Shown here: in pieces, positions 23,636 through 34,914 of the stretch | Layout of the letters: each line of letters starts with the position of its first letter | Position numbering within the stretch: position 1 is the stretch's first letter | DNA from: Cristatella mucedo | Taxonomy: Eukaryota > Bryozoa > Phylactolaemata > Cristatellidae | NCBI GenBank assembly: GCA_009760855.2 | Contig: WPIO01000079.1 | Coordinates: forward strand, 1,563,501-1,627,500 | Reading direction: 5' to 3' | DNA length: 64,000 bases | Notes under the pieces: model-generated | The model's input: the letters and a program-made list of their open reading frames with translations, nothing else | What the model was told of the DNA's origin: nothing | The model's database searches: none | Position numbers and translations under genes: made by a program

Positions 23636-23688
23636 GCGGGCAGCGGGCACGCAAAGAAAGGTGACGTCCGCCCTCGGTCCTGTGGTAG
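23632..23688 (+). other. Possible non-coding first exon
   Basis: From the inferred start to a donor-like TGGTAG/GTATGA (GT at 23,689). An alternative donor AAAG/GTGACG lies at 23,661. It would splice to the acceptor at 24,210 and thereby skip several upstream ATGs. Entirely inferred from signals. Confidence 0.2.
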
Positions 23689-24210
23689 GTATGAGCGCCA
23701 GCACGCGCCCGCAAGCGGCTTCTCGAGCAGCCGCTGGACGAAGTTCTTCCGAACGCAGGCGTTCCAGCGACCGAGGCTCTCCGACCGCCAGCGAAAGCGG
23801 CGATCGCCTAGCGCCCTTTTGCTTGTTCGCTTCGATAGCGCCGCCGCCGCCACCCCTACGGCGAGGCAGTGGCACCAGGAAGCGCGCTCAGCCAGACCGC
23901 GACGCGCCAGTCCATTCGCCTCGCGAACGCCAAGCAGGTGCACGCCGCTTGACCTGATGCATCACTGGCACAACTGACGTCATTTCGCGTTCCGACGCCC
24001 GCCTCTTTCTCTCTCTCTCCCCGCCCCCTGCCGATGAGAACGAGCCACTATCCGATCCAAAGACAATTACCTTTGATCTTTCCCTTTTTTAAGGTCGCTG
24101 GCACGCCAAACCTGAGCGCCTAGCGTACCGCGGCAAGCGTCGAGAACTGTCAGGAAGTTTTTCAGTGCAGATTCAATAAGCATTCGTTGGTCGTTGCCTG
24201 TCCATTTCAG

Positions 24211-24212
24211 CG

Positions 24213-24249
<37 letters not shown>

Positions 24250-24556
24250 GCAAGCGAGCGAGGCGAGAACCTCACGGTGCGACACAAACTAAGTTCGGCT
24301 CGCTGTCGCTGCAACTCTCGCGCTCGAAAGACGAGAGGGCTCAGCCATGCTCCTGCTCGCCGTGGCGTTGATGGTGCAACTACTTCCGCCGCCGTCGTCA
24401 TCAGCCGAGCTCTTCCGACCGGAGCAAGTCGTCAACGCAGGAGGCGGCGGGCCCACTTTGACCTACCGCAACGTGCACTCGTTCACTATCGACTGCCGCC
24501 GCCACCATGCGAGCGAGAGGGACTACAGGGCGTGCGCGAGGAACTCTCTCATCCAG
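24211..24556 (+). CDS. Candidate exon with signal peptide; secreted protein, unknown
   Basis: The acceptor CCTGTCCATTTCAG ends at 24,210 and the donor CATCCAG/GTAAGCC follows 24,556. The coding part starts at the ATG at 24,347 (G at -3) and gives 70 codons, phase 0. The N-terminus MLLLAVALMVQLLPPPSSSA is a typical signal peptide, with cleavage likely after SSSA. The mature part starts ELFRPEQVVNAGGGG and has two cysteines (IDCRR and RACAR, 13 residues apart). I do not recognise the family. The cysteine spacing near the N-terminus loosely recalls arthropod takeout/JHBP-like proteins, a weak guess. The 5' part includes a GA microsatellite in the leader. Confidence 0.5.
24216..24248 (+). repeat. 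(GA)n microsatellite
   Basis: About 15 GA units, just downstream of the acceptor-like site and inside the presumed 5' leader. Confidence 0.95.
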
Positions 24557-27500
24557 GTAAGCCAACGGGTGACGCTCGCCGCCGCCGGCCCCTCACGCAA
24601 TGCGACCTGAGAATTTCACTGCTGCAGCGGCCGCCGGATTGCGGATTGGTGACGGTGCGGAGCGAGCGCCGTCGGAGAGAAGGAGGGTGCGAAGTAAAAT
24701 GGCGCCTTCCCTCTGCATCCACCCTAGAGACGATTGTGAGCACGCTCGCAAATCTCATCGCTGGTTGCCGGAAATACCTGCGGCTCTGCCCACTGAGCAG
24801 TCGATCGAGCTCTGCAGTGAATACACGCTAAATTATTACTAATTTATTCACATGCGCACGCAGCCGGATAAGTGGTAAGTCTAATGGATGTATTCTCGAA
24901 TGCCAGTGAGATTTTGCGGTTTGGATTCGCTGCAGTGACGCCGGGCCGCACTGCTGGCTGCGGCGATTAAATCGCACGAACCTCGCCACATACGAGCCAG
25001 CTTAAAGGTGCACGAGCATTCGTTGATGAAGTTCAGGGTCGTGAGAGCCTTCGAGGGACGCCTAAAATGCTACAGCCGTCATTCTCAGACAGGCACAGGC
25101 TGCGTGGCTTTGTTGGGTTACAGAGGCAGATACATACGAGCGAGTGCCTAGCGGCAAGCGTCTGCGATCTGAAGAGAGGGGTTTGCTCGGACGTCACCTT
25201 GCGGCTAGGCACAGTCGAGCGTCGGCTGCCAATTCCCAACGTACATAAGTCTGACGTAAATCGCACGAGTTTCGGACGTATCGTAACCGTTCTCAGCCTA
25301 AATAAATTGGAGAATTCTCTTTGGTTTCATGTGCCAAGCACACGCCCACGGATGTCATGCGATGCGTCCAGCGAAAGCCCTATTGGACAACGAATGCCGG
25401 TGAACTATGAAAGATTGCGAATGTCTAGTAGCTGGTAAATGGTCCTCTCATTACGGCTAAGATTCCAGATTGTACAGAATTAATTACGTTGCCTTAGGCT
25501 GATTGTGCGTAGGAACGGGTCGCAGAAGAGGTGAGGAGACTAGCTGTTCCACGGAGAGGTAGCTGCTCTTACCGACGCCTAGTGTAATGTGTTCGTGTAA
25601 AAGTGAATAGAGACTATTGTAGAAGTTATTTCCATGCATGCGAATACGCTGAAGCATGGGTCCAATTGATGTGTCAGTGAATATCAAGTAGGCACGCGCC
25701 AACTCAAGTCATGGCTTGCTTTTAAAAGCGAGCCGTCTTATAAATAATCCTTTGCAATGTAAAGAAGCCGATCGAAACCCAGGGAGAAGAAAAGTGTCGC
25801 GATGTAAACTCACCGTTTTTCTTTCACAAATCGTGTTTTGAATGGCCATGCCCTACTACACGTCTACCTTTTGGCTTCCAGTTCCCTCAAGAATTACAGT
25901 ACGTGCGTCCGTAGGACTGCACAGGTATCGCAGCGATCGTCACGTCAATATTTCAAATGGTCGGGAGACCGGAAGTATAGTACTAACCTCAAAAAGAGCT
26001 CGAAAGAAGGAATTGGCAGATCATCACGTAATTAACGTCATTACGAGGAAAAAACTTCATTTTTTAAAGTCCGCTCCTGCTACGGTTGAGGCCATTGTCT
26101 ATTGCTTCACCTGAGATTGTTCCCGAACTGACTTCCGGTCGCCCTTCGCTTGAGACACTAATGAACCGCGCTTCTGCACGATCGTGCCTCGTTTGGTTTG
26201 ATAATAATAGATTATTAATAGGAGAGTGGTAGCGCGCCCTAAGAAAATGAAAGCTTTTTTCCGTACGCTTTACATAAGCTGAACACGGAAAGCCGACGGA
26301 CAAAAGCCAGTGGACGCATAGGACCCGAGATTCCGTTTGCCGGTTTACGGTTGCAGTCACGAGTTGGTGGTGAGCGGCTCCACCCAGGGTGCGAGCTATC
26401 GTGGCAGGTTGGCTTGGCGCTTGCGTTTGAGGCATGCACCGAACACCGGCGATGGCTGCGGCACGTGGGCGAGGTGAACACTGCTTGCTGACGTCACGCT
26501 CGATGTGTACTTTTCGCCTCATTATAGAGCTACTGCGCTGGCAATGCTTTGATGAGATTTAATAGTATTTGATGTACTGGCAGATAATATTTACTTTTTT
26601 TAATGTACAGCAGCATTTCGCACTCCCTCAACTAAAATTGAACAGTAAATTTTGCGTTCAATAATGAAATAGCGTGGACCAGGTTAGCTGTTACAGTATC
26701 TTGAACGCTTCTTTTTTGTAAATCAATTTCTCTGCAATATTTCCCTGCTACATACTAGAAACCGGGTAAAAGCCGTGCAGTCTGCAGTTAACCAGTTAGC
26801 ATTTCGTAGATTTTCTGTTTTGTCTAGGTGAATGATTGCGACTTATTATTTGAGAATAAAAAAACTACATTTTCCGCAGCAGCATCCTTGCATCAATTGC
26901 AATACAAATTGTATCGGCTAAGGCACGTGTAACGTGAGTTCAAAAATAAAGAATCAATAAAATTTCCTGCTTTACAGATGGGCATTGTAATTCCTCAGCC
27001 TTCATACGATCTTCCAGCGAGATAGGCTCGTTGGTTCTTAAACTTCGACTACTGGTATCACGTGCCCGACGGCAGCAGCAGGAGAGCTGTCCTAGCATCG
27101 CTGACAATTACAAAGCGCCCCAACAGTGACCGCTTTGACGTCGCATCTTGTTACTCTCTATGAATTACATACTGCACTGCACTTAATTTCGTGTCGAGAT
27201 TTTAAGTTTACACTATATTTCATGACGAAATATTTTTGTTGACGTGTATATATTTTCATTGAATTAAAGGTAAAATTAGCCAGTGCACGGGCTCTATTTT
27301 CTAATCACGGCTCGTGGATCCCGTGTAAATTGAATAATTTAAGTGCATATACCAGGAGTTAATAATAACGCAGCCATTCAGCTAGAATAAGATGTCGGCG
27401 TTAAGTTTTTTTTTGCGTCATCGATCGGCTGTCTCTCTTATGACTTGGTGCCAAGCACTGGAAGTGACGTGAAGCCACAACTGAACAATGGCCACTTGTT

Positions 27501-27771
27501 TAAGCAGGAATGACCGGAGCTCTTACCTGATCGTCCCAACGTGGCAGAACAACGTGGCAGACAGAGCCGCCTCTAGAACGGCGACTCTGGTACCATGAAA
27601 CGTTCGCTCTGGTTCATATGCCAGAGTAAATTTAGCAGTCTCGTTTGATTGCTGTAAGTGTGTCCCAGTGGAACGAAGCAACGCTCATCGGCCTGGTCGC
27701 ATTTAAATAAACTAATCACGAACCAGTGAATGGTTCTTCCGATAATCGCATTCTTGTGTTCACTCACGCAG
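24557..27771. other. Probable intron; no transposon recognised
   Basis: If the exons at 24,347 and 27,772 belong together, this is a 3.2-kb intron. It starts within the CpG island, including a 47-codon ATG frame at 24,699 in strong context, and becomes AT-rich. I saw no family A or B copy here, unlike most other stretches of this size. Confidence 0.3.
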
Positions 27772-27825
27772 AATTTGATGTCGACCAGCAGAACGGTCGC
27801 GCGCAGCATCTTTGTGCGAGGTCAG
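27772..27825 (+). CDS. Possible 54-bp in-phase exon
   Basis: The acceptor TTGTGTTCACTCACGCAG ends at 27,771 and the donor GGTCAG/GTAAGAG follows 27,825. The 54 bp are open in phase 0, which matches the phase 0 donor at 24,556, and encode NLMSTSRTVARSIFVRGQ. The segment is more CpG-rich than its surroundings. No family is recognised. A minus-strand open frame overlaps it, so chance remains possible. Confidence 0.33.
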
Positions 27826-29299
<1,474 letters not shown>

Positions 29300-29314
29300 A
29301 AAAAGAGAGATGGC

Positions 29315-29345
29315 TAGATAGATAGATAGATAGATAGATAGAGAA

Positions 29346-29391
<46 letters not shown>
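29315..29391 (+). repeat. (GATA)n microsatellite
   Basis: About 19 GATA/TAGA units with one interruption (GAGAAATAGA near 29,341). It forms a compound tract with the TA repeat. Confidence 0.98.
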
Positions 29392-29899
29392 TCTATGAGT
29401 GATCAAGCTGCAAACCTAGCTTCGACCCCACAGCCAATCCTGGTGAAGACACCGATAATAACAGAATGCATACTGCTTGAGTGCAGATGACTGATCTTGG
29501 CTTGGAATACTAACAAGCAGCCCACTTGTTTTTTTTTCTCAGAATTCTCTCGATGTTTCGCAAGTTATAAGATCATTATTCCCAGCTATCGATACATTGC
29601 GTCATCGCGTTAAGACAGAGACGTACTAAAAAGCCAAAAGCCATACGCTCGATATAGATTTCAGTTGTGTGATGTCACAGAGAGAAGATACAATTCGGAG
29701 AGTCAGGAATAATAAAAACATCTCAGGGTTTCGGCCAAGCCACAGTAGCTGGTGATCGCGAAGATAATTGAAGCGACTTAGGAAGCGTCTATTGAAAGCA
29801 GAGCCGTACAGAAGACTTAAATTGACGTGACTCACGTCTTGTCGGACTTGGTTTGCTAGCGAAACCTGAGCTTACCATGACACCAGTATGATCTTACGT
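29392..29899. other. Unassigned DNA
   Basis: No gene or transposon motif was recognised. Confidence 0.3.
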
Positions 29900-30400
29900 T
29901 GACCCGCAAGGTGTGCCGCGGCTTGACTACACCATACCAAGCAGAATTGATGCACTAGTTTTAGCTCCCCCTCGTGCCTCCACTTCCTTAATTGATAATA
30001 AATGAGTAGCTTCATGGCTCCACTTAACGACCGTTGTTGACGGAAGCTTTCCTTCTGCAATTCCTAGACTATGGAACTCACTAAAAAAATTCGTACTAAT
30101 GGCGTCAACTCTCCTGCACCCGAATGTGTGGCATCCTTTCCAGCTGTCCTTGGCTACTAGTTCCATGCTACTCACTTCCTCGACTGCCTCCCTGCTCACT
30201 GAATTATGCCTCTCACTTTTGCTGTATTGTATCAGACGAGGTCTTTTGGCTACCTCGTGCGTAAGGAAAGCCGCTTTGGCTTCGAGTGTGTTGTAAACAA
30301 CTCTGCTGGGTACATCGACTTAGTCGCTGTGGCTTTGCGGAATCATAGACGGAGATATATCGCATTCCAATACATTTCCAGTTATTCGGAGACAAAAGAC
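29900..30400 (+). mobile_element. Family B LINE, 3' copy
   Basis: GTGCCGCGGCTTGACTACAC (about 29,912) aligns with the conserved C-terminal RT block of family B. Later come a decayed CTATGGAACTCACT (about 30,068, the LWNSL codons), the ACTCACTTCCTCGACTGCCT region, and the 3' block GTGGCTTTGCGGAATCATAG with a short AT-rich tail near 30,370-30,395. No catalytic region remains. Confidence 0.75.
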
Positions 30401-31010
30401 ACTCTGCTAAGCTTACATCTTATGGTTTATGAAGATGACCACCGTAAATCAATTACAGAACAGCAAAAATAGGCTGCAAACATATGGCCATAAACAGCTG
30501 TAAACTACCGAGCAGGAACTTTCTCAAAGGTACCAACGAAATGGCGAATCAAAACACAACTTTAGCACATCGGTAGAGTAGAAAAAGGTTGAAAACCGCC
30601 AGTAGCTGAAGCACCTCGCGAGAGGCTCGCTCTATCAGCTACTGTGACGGCCAGTCACGGGAATGGTCGCTAGCATAGGTAAGGATACAAGCACCGGAGG
30701 TAGGCAGCAGCGGCATTGCATTATGAGTCGGTGAAGTAAGTGATAGTAGGGATGGTCAGTGCGACATAAGAAGCAACACGCCGGGGTCAGTATTCTCGAT
30801 TGCGAAATGTCGCAAAGAAGCACGACTCCGATGTCGAGAGCGAATACGATGAAGATTCAATAGCTAATTAGCGATCGATTGCGATCCTTTATGCACCTCG
30901 CTGAATTGGGCGATGGCGAAATTCGATGACGAGTTGGCACACTTTTCGATCCCGCCATGCCATTTCGATCCCGATTGTATTTCGATTCCATCATGTCATT
31001 TTGATTCCAG
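30401..31010. other. Unassigned DNA ending in a short imperfect tandem
   Basis: Positions about 30,945-31,008 contain repeated TTTCGATCCC/TTTCGATTCC and CATGCCA/CATGTCA units of roughly 18 bp. No gene was recognised. Confidence 0.4.
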
Positions 31011-31036
31011 CTGCTGCTGCTGCTGCTGCTGCTGCT
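31011..31036 (+). repeat. (CTG)n microsatellite
   Basis: Eight CTG units, immediately following the imperfect tandem. Confidence 0.95.
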
Positions 31037-31276
31037 AATAGAATGCTCGACTGCAAAGGCAGCAGCCTGCTGCGTGCCAGTGCGACACAGCCGAAGAGAA
31101 ACTAGTGCTTAGTAAGCTAGCAGATGAAAAATCATATCTCACAAATCATGTCTAAACCTGGCGTAATCTATCGTCATTCTGAGGGCTGCTTATGTCCAAC
31201 GGCAAGAAGTATGCTTCGAGGTACTGGTCGGGTCGGGAGTGCGAGTCGGCACCTGTCATCATGAGGTAAGGCGAGT

Positions 31277-31360
31277 CCGTAATGGCACACTAGGTAAAGC
31301 GGTTGCTTTCACGGCCTCGGTCCCGAGGTCTGGGGTTCGATTCCTGCGGTGGGCGATCCT
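31277..31360 (+). mobile_element. tRNA-like SINE head or tRNA pseudogene
   Basis: An A-box-like TGGCACACTAGG at 31,283-31,294 and a perfect B box GGTTCGATTCC at 31,334-31,344 are 39 bp apart, suitable for an internal RNA polymerase III promoter. I could not build a complete cloverleaf with a paired acceptor stem, and the sequence continues into unrelated DNA, so a SINE head is more likely than a functional tRNA gene. It is a different head from that of the SINE at 62,098. Confidence 0.6.
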
Positions 31361-31479
31361 TCATCGCCACTGCAAGCGGTGGTGATAGCCGTAAAGGCTC
31401 TTCTGTAGCTATACAAAAAGATGCTGTTTAATCGGCTAAGATTTATTTATTTAGGTGAGTAGCAAGTTTTTTTCTAGTA

Positions 31480-32640
31480 TCAGGGAATCCACCGTGTATC
31501 GTAATTTGACTCCATCTGTAACTCCGAAAAGCCACGGCAGCTAAGTGCCTTGCTACGCTGGAGAGTGTTCTGCAGCATATCCACAATGTCTGAGTGGCTT
31601 TCGGTACGCATGAGTTAGCCAGCAGACTTCGTCTCAAGCAGTGAAGTGAAAGAAACAGGCAAAGCAAGATCAAGGGCAGATCAAGGGCAGAGCAGTCGAT
31701 GAAGAGTAAGTAGCGTAGAATTAGGTGTTTAGGACTGCTAGATATGCCACAGTCAGCAAAAGGCGAGTGGTTGGAGTTACTTATGAATTGTGGAGGTGAG
31801 TTCCACAGTCTAGGGTCTTCTGGAAAAAAAATGTATCGTCAACGCTCTTTAAGAGGGGGAATGCAATCGCTCATGTGTACCTCATCGTGACCTCATGGCG
31901 ACCTCATGGCCTTACCTCATGGCGAACCTGTGCATGTCACCCCGAACCATGCTATTCATTTTGTTTGTGTATCAAGCATGATTTTACTCATCATTCAACT
32001 GCATTTCCCTTTCCAGCAAATGTAAAGCGCCTAGAGAGAGATTAAGTTCTCTGAGGGTGCTTTTTCAAGTGCATTATTATTATTATTATTATGTGTCGCC
32101 TATAGAGGACATGAGGCCACGAAGAGGCTGAAACTGGTGCAGCATTTTAACTACGCAATAACAAGTGAAGCCACGTCAAGCCTTGTGAGTTAGTACAGTA
32201 CAAGATTTTGCTCTGTATCTACTAATCGACCGAAACCCATCGCTCCTCCTGTTGCCACGGAAACACACCGCCAACTCTCGGCTATTTTTTTACTAGCCTT
32301 ACAGCTTTATTCATCACCAACTGATCTGACCTAATGATTTATTTTTGGAATCCAGCCAAAACGAAATTGCAGTAATCCAGCCTAGCAAAACCCGGGAGCT
32401 AGCAAAATTGTTTGCCACTCACCTGTGAAGACCGTCACTAATCTCAGATATGGATCAAACGTGGTGGCTAGCTGTGACTAGAGGCGGCATTTTTCGACCA
32501 AGCTTTTAAAAATGTAGCTCTGTCAGATATGGTACCTAAATTGGAAGCACGTGGTTGCCGTCGCAGTGCACCATCACCTGTTGGAAGAGCAAAGTCCTCC
32601 AATCCAGTCATAAGCTTAGTAGCGTTGCAAGAACTGGTTG
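31480..32640 (-). mobile_element. Family B LINE, interrupted by a family A tail
   Basis: The minus-strand copy begins with its 3' block (complement of TGACTCCATCTGTAACTCCG, about 31,507) and extends upstream through the C-terminal block. It resumes at about 32,100 (GCCACGAAGAGGCTGAAACT) and ends near 32,620 in the region after YADD. A family A fragment at 31,926-32,093 splits it. It has no intact frame. Confidence 0.82.
31926..32093 (+). mobile_element. Family A LINE 3' tail nested in family B
   Basis: It retains only the last part of the 3' untranslated region (CCTGTGCATGTCACCCC), the hairpin (AAGCGCC at about 32,023, GGTGCTT) and an ATT tail to 32,093. Family B sequence flanks it on both sides, so it inserted later than the family B copy. 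Confidence 0.9.
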
Positions 32641-34634
32641 AATTCCATGGAAAATGTGCATCTTGGTTATTTGCTACGATTGCAATTATCCGAAGTCACA
32701 CTGCATGCAGTAAATTGCACGAGGCTTGCAGTGCTGACAGATGCATGCCGAGAGAGTAGCGATGAGAACCAGGTGGCGCCACAGGATAGTCACCTTTTTA
32801 GTTGGACAGTTCCGAATATGTTTCATCACCGTGTAGGGCACGGTGGATATGTGTCCTTCCACTTTCGCAGTGTTCGCTTTGCCACGCACCGACGCACCGC
32901 CAATGCGACCGCCGCGGTCAGGCAGTCGTGAATTGCCGGCCATGCAAGCGCATCTCACTGCCTTCCGGCTTTGAGAGCAGGCACGTGACGTTCGGCTCTC
33001 GTGGAGTTCTCTGTCTTTCTTTACAGCCCGCTCTGACGAAAATTCGAATTTCCGCGGTATCTGAATATCTCAAAAAGTTACAAAACTAATTTAAAGACTT
33101 TTGCAAACCTAGTGTGACCTAGAGAGACAGAGAAATCTCTGACCCTCAAAATATGATCCCAGCTTGAAAAATCACGATTGACGTCCTTTAGCGGAATCCG
33201 GACGCTCTGCTCCAAGTAACCTTTTGCTTCAGTCGCGTGAGCAATGCAGCAAATCCGCCCAATTGGTTGCACGCCATGGCCGATTTTGGCACAGCTCGCT
33301 TACGTTACCCCACTCAAGGCAGCATTTGTTCTTGAAATCACGTATAGCATTCGTCCATCTCTCTCCTCGCACGCATTCCTAGATGCTCAACGTGGAGCAC
33401 GTTAAAGATGCCTAACTAGACGGCTAGGACTTTCATTCGCAGACGTCGAGCGACTTCGCTATTACGCCGTCCTAATTTAACTCCCCGGTCGCCTGCGATT
33501 CTATGCGGTCGCGTAAAAAAGGTAGCATTTCAGTCCTCAAAGAAATAAATGCTGGCCTTGAGCTCAAGTAAGAAGACGCGTCTCGGCAAATGAATGCGCA
33601 CGGGCTTTTTTTTGTTTTATTTCTTCGCTCTTTCTCTATTCTATTGTTGACATCGGACTGGCTGAATTCACGCGAGATCACGCCAATCGTTACAAGGAAA
33701 CCAGTAGCAGACGGTAGATGGTGCCACTCGGCAGCGAAGATGAGTTCGGCATGAAGAACGGATGCGGAAGTTTCTAATAAGATGATCGGAGCGATCGTGC
33801 ATCTAATCTGTGGCTACGGGAGTTAGCTTGGGTGTGAGAGTGGTCCTATCAAGCCGTGACTTTAAACCGGGCCCGACAGACACGGCGCTAGAGGCTGAAA
33901 TCGTCCACAGTCGTTGCGAACTTGGGCCGCGGCGTAGATTATCGGTACTGAGCTCGGTATTGTCATTTTATGCTTATCGCCGGCGGACCGCCGAAAAACT
34001 CGCTCTGCACTCAGCTTTTTACTTCTCTAGTGCCTCAGCGATTTCCCTGAGTAGGCAGGCGGACTTGCGATTGCTTCTACTAAAGTAGGACGGTTGCAAT
34101 GACTCAGTTTAGGTGAAATATGGTACCGGCGACTACTAGATAGCTGGTGGCGGCACAGAGCTTCCATTTACAGCATCCGCGCCATGGCTAAATTTAACGA
34201 GAGGCTGAAATCTTCGGCAGTCACGCGTGCTTAGCTTTCTGATTAACTATCAGCTTTATTTTGTCAGTCTATTATTGCCAATACTCGGGCTAAAGACTTT
34301 CGGAATCACCTTGTAATTCTTGTTTTGTAAAAAAAAATCTAATGATGGCGCTACTGCATGAGTGCATATTTCTCGAAACCTTCTGCCACAGCATTAAAAT
34401 GGAAATGGAAATGAGATTCCAATCTTAGGTTATAAAAAAAAATTATTTATGAATTAAAATGTGGTCAGAGGTAAGGCACACTAGCGAAATTTCATGATTG
34501 AGGTATTAACAGACCTCGCAGAGACATTCTAGGCATTACACTACTATATCATTTCACCGCGGCTTTTACATTTATGCTACGTGGCAGTGTTTACTGTATC
34601 GAGTGAATTTATTCTGCTGCCTCTATGATTACTT
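32641..34634. other. Unassigned DNA
   Basis: About 2 kb without recognised transposon or exon; the open frames are below 100 codons. Confidence 0.3.
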
Positions 34635-34668
34635 TTACTAATTACTAATTACTAATTACTATTACTAA
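34635..34668 (+). repeat. (TTACTAA)n short tandem repeat
   Basis: Three near-perfect 7-bp units followed by degenerate ones. Confidence 0.85.
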
Positions 34669-34914
34669 GGGATTACTGGGTCGTTCAACGGCGGCCCCAG
34701 CTACACCAACCGGATTATGACCAGATTCAGTAAGTAAGAGGGTAGAGCCAAAATTACTAAGCAAATGTTCTCGGCAGAGCTAACCCAATCTACAGAATGG
34801 GCAAAGCTTACTAAGTTGTAATAATGAGGGAAAATTAGTTCTCAATAACAAAACGCACACTTTTTAGACAAGCAGCCCTGAGTGAATTAGCAATCTGATC
34901 TATGTGCATAACTT

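Larger units (their letters stand above)
22930..24830. promoter_or_regulatory. Large GC-rich, CpG-dense island
   Basis: This is the richest island of the window, about 1.9 kb with dense CpG. It holds a TATA/initiator pair (23,602/23,632), a CRE-like GTGACGTCC at 23,661, ATGGCG/YY1-like motifs (23,422; 24,699) and the best candidate coding exon. Long overlapping frames on both strands (up to 190 codons) are an expected by-product of few stop codons in GC-rich DNA. I read it as the 5' end of a gene transcribed to the right; bidirectional activity is possible. Confidence 0.6.

Noticed and set aside
22929-23977. Long overlapping frames of 120-190 codons on both strands in the CpG island
   Set aside because: Stop codons are rare in GC-rich DNA; the sequences are low-complexity Arg/Ala/Pro/Ser, occur in all frames, and show no domain.
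24277-24831. 184-codon + strand frame overlapping the candidate exon
   Set aside because: It is in another frame, arginine-rich without structure, and ignores the good donor at 24,556; the ATG at 24,347 with signal peptide is the better reading.
26064-26522. 152-codon minus-strand frame
   Set aside because: No motif, no promoter or splice signals that fit, and the composition is as expected from chance.
27573-27809. Minus-strand 78-codon frame as an exon
   Set aside because: It has an AG just before its start, but no good donor was found, and the + strand has both splice sites on a shorter segment.
31277-31360. Functional tRNA gene
   Set aside because: A and B boxes are present, but I could not pair an acceptor stem or define a normal anticodon arm; a SINE head or pseudogene fits better.
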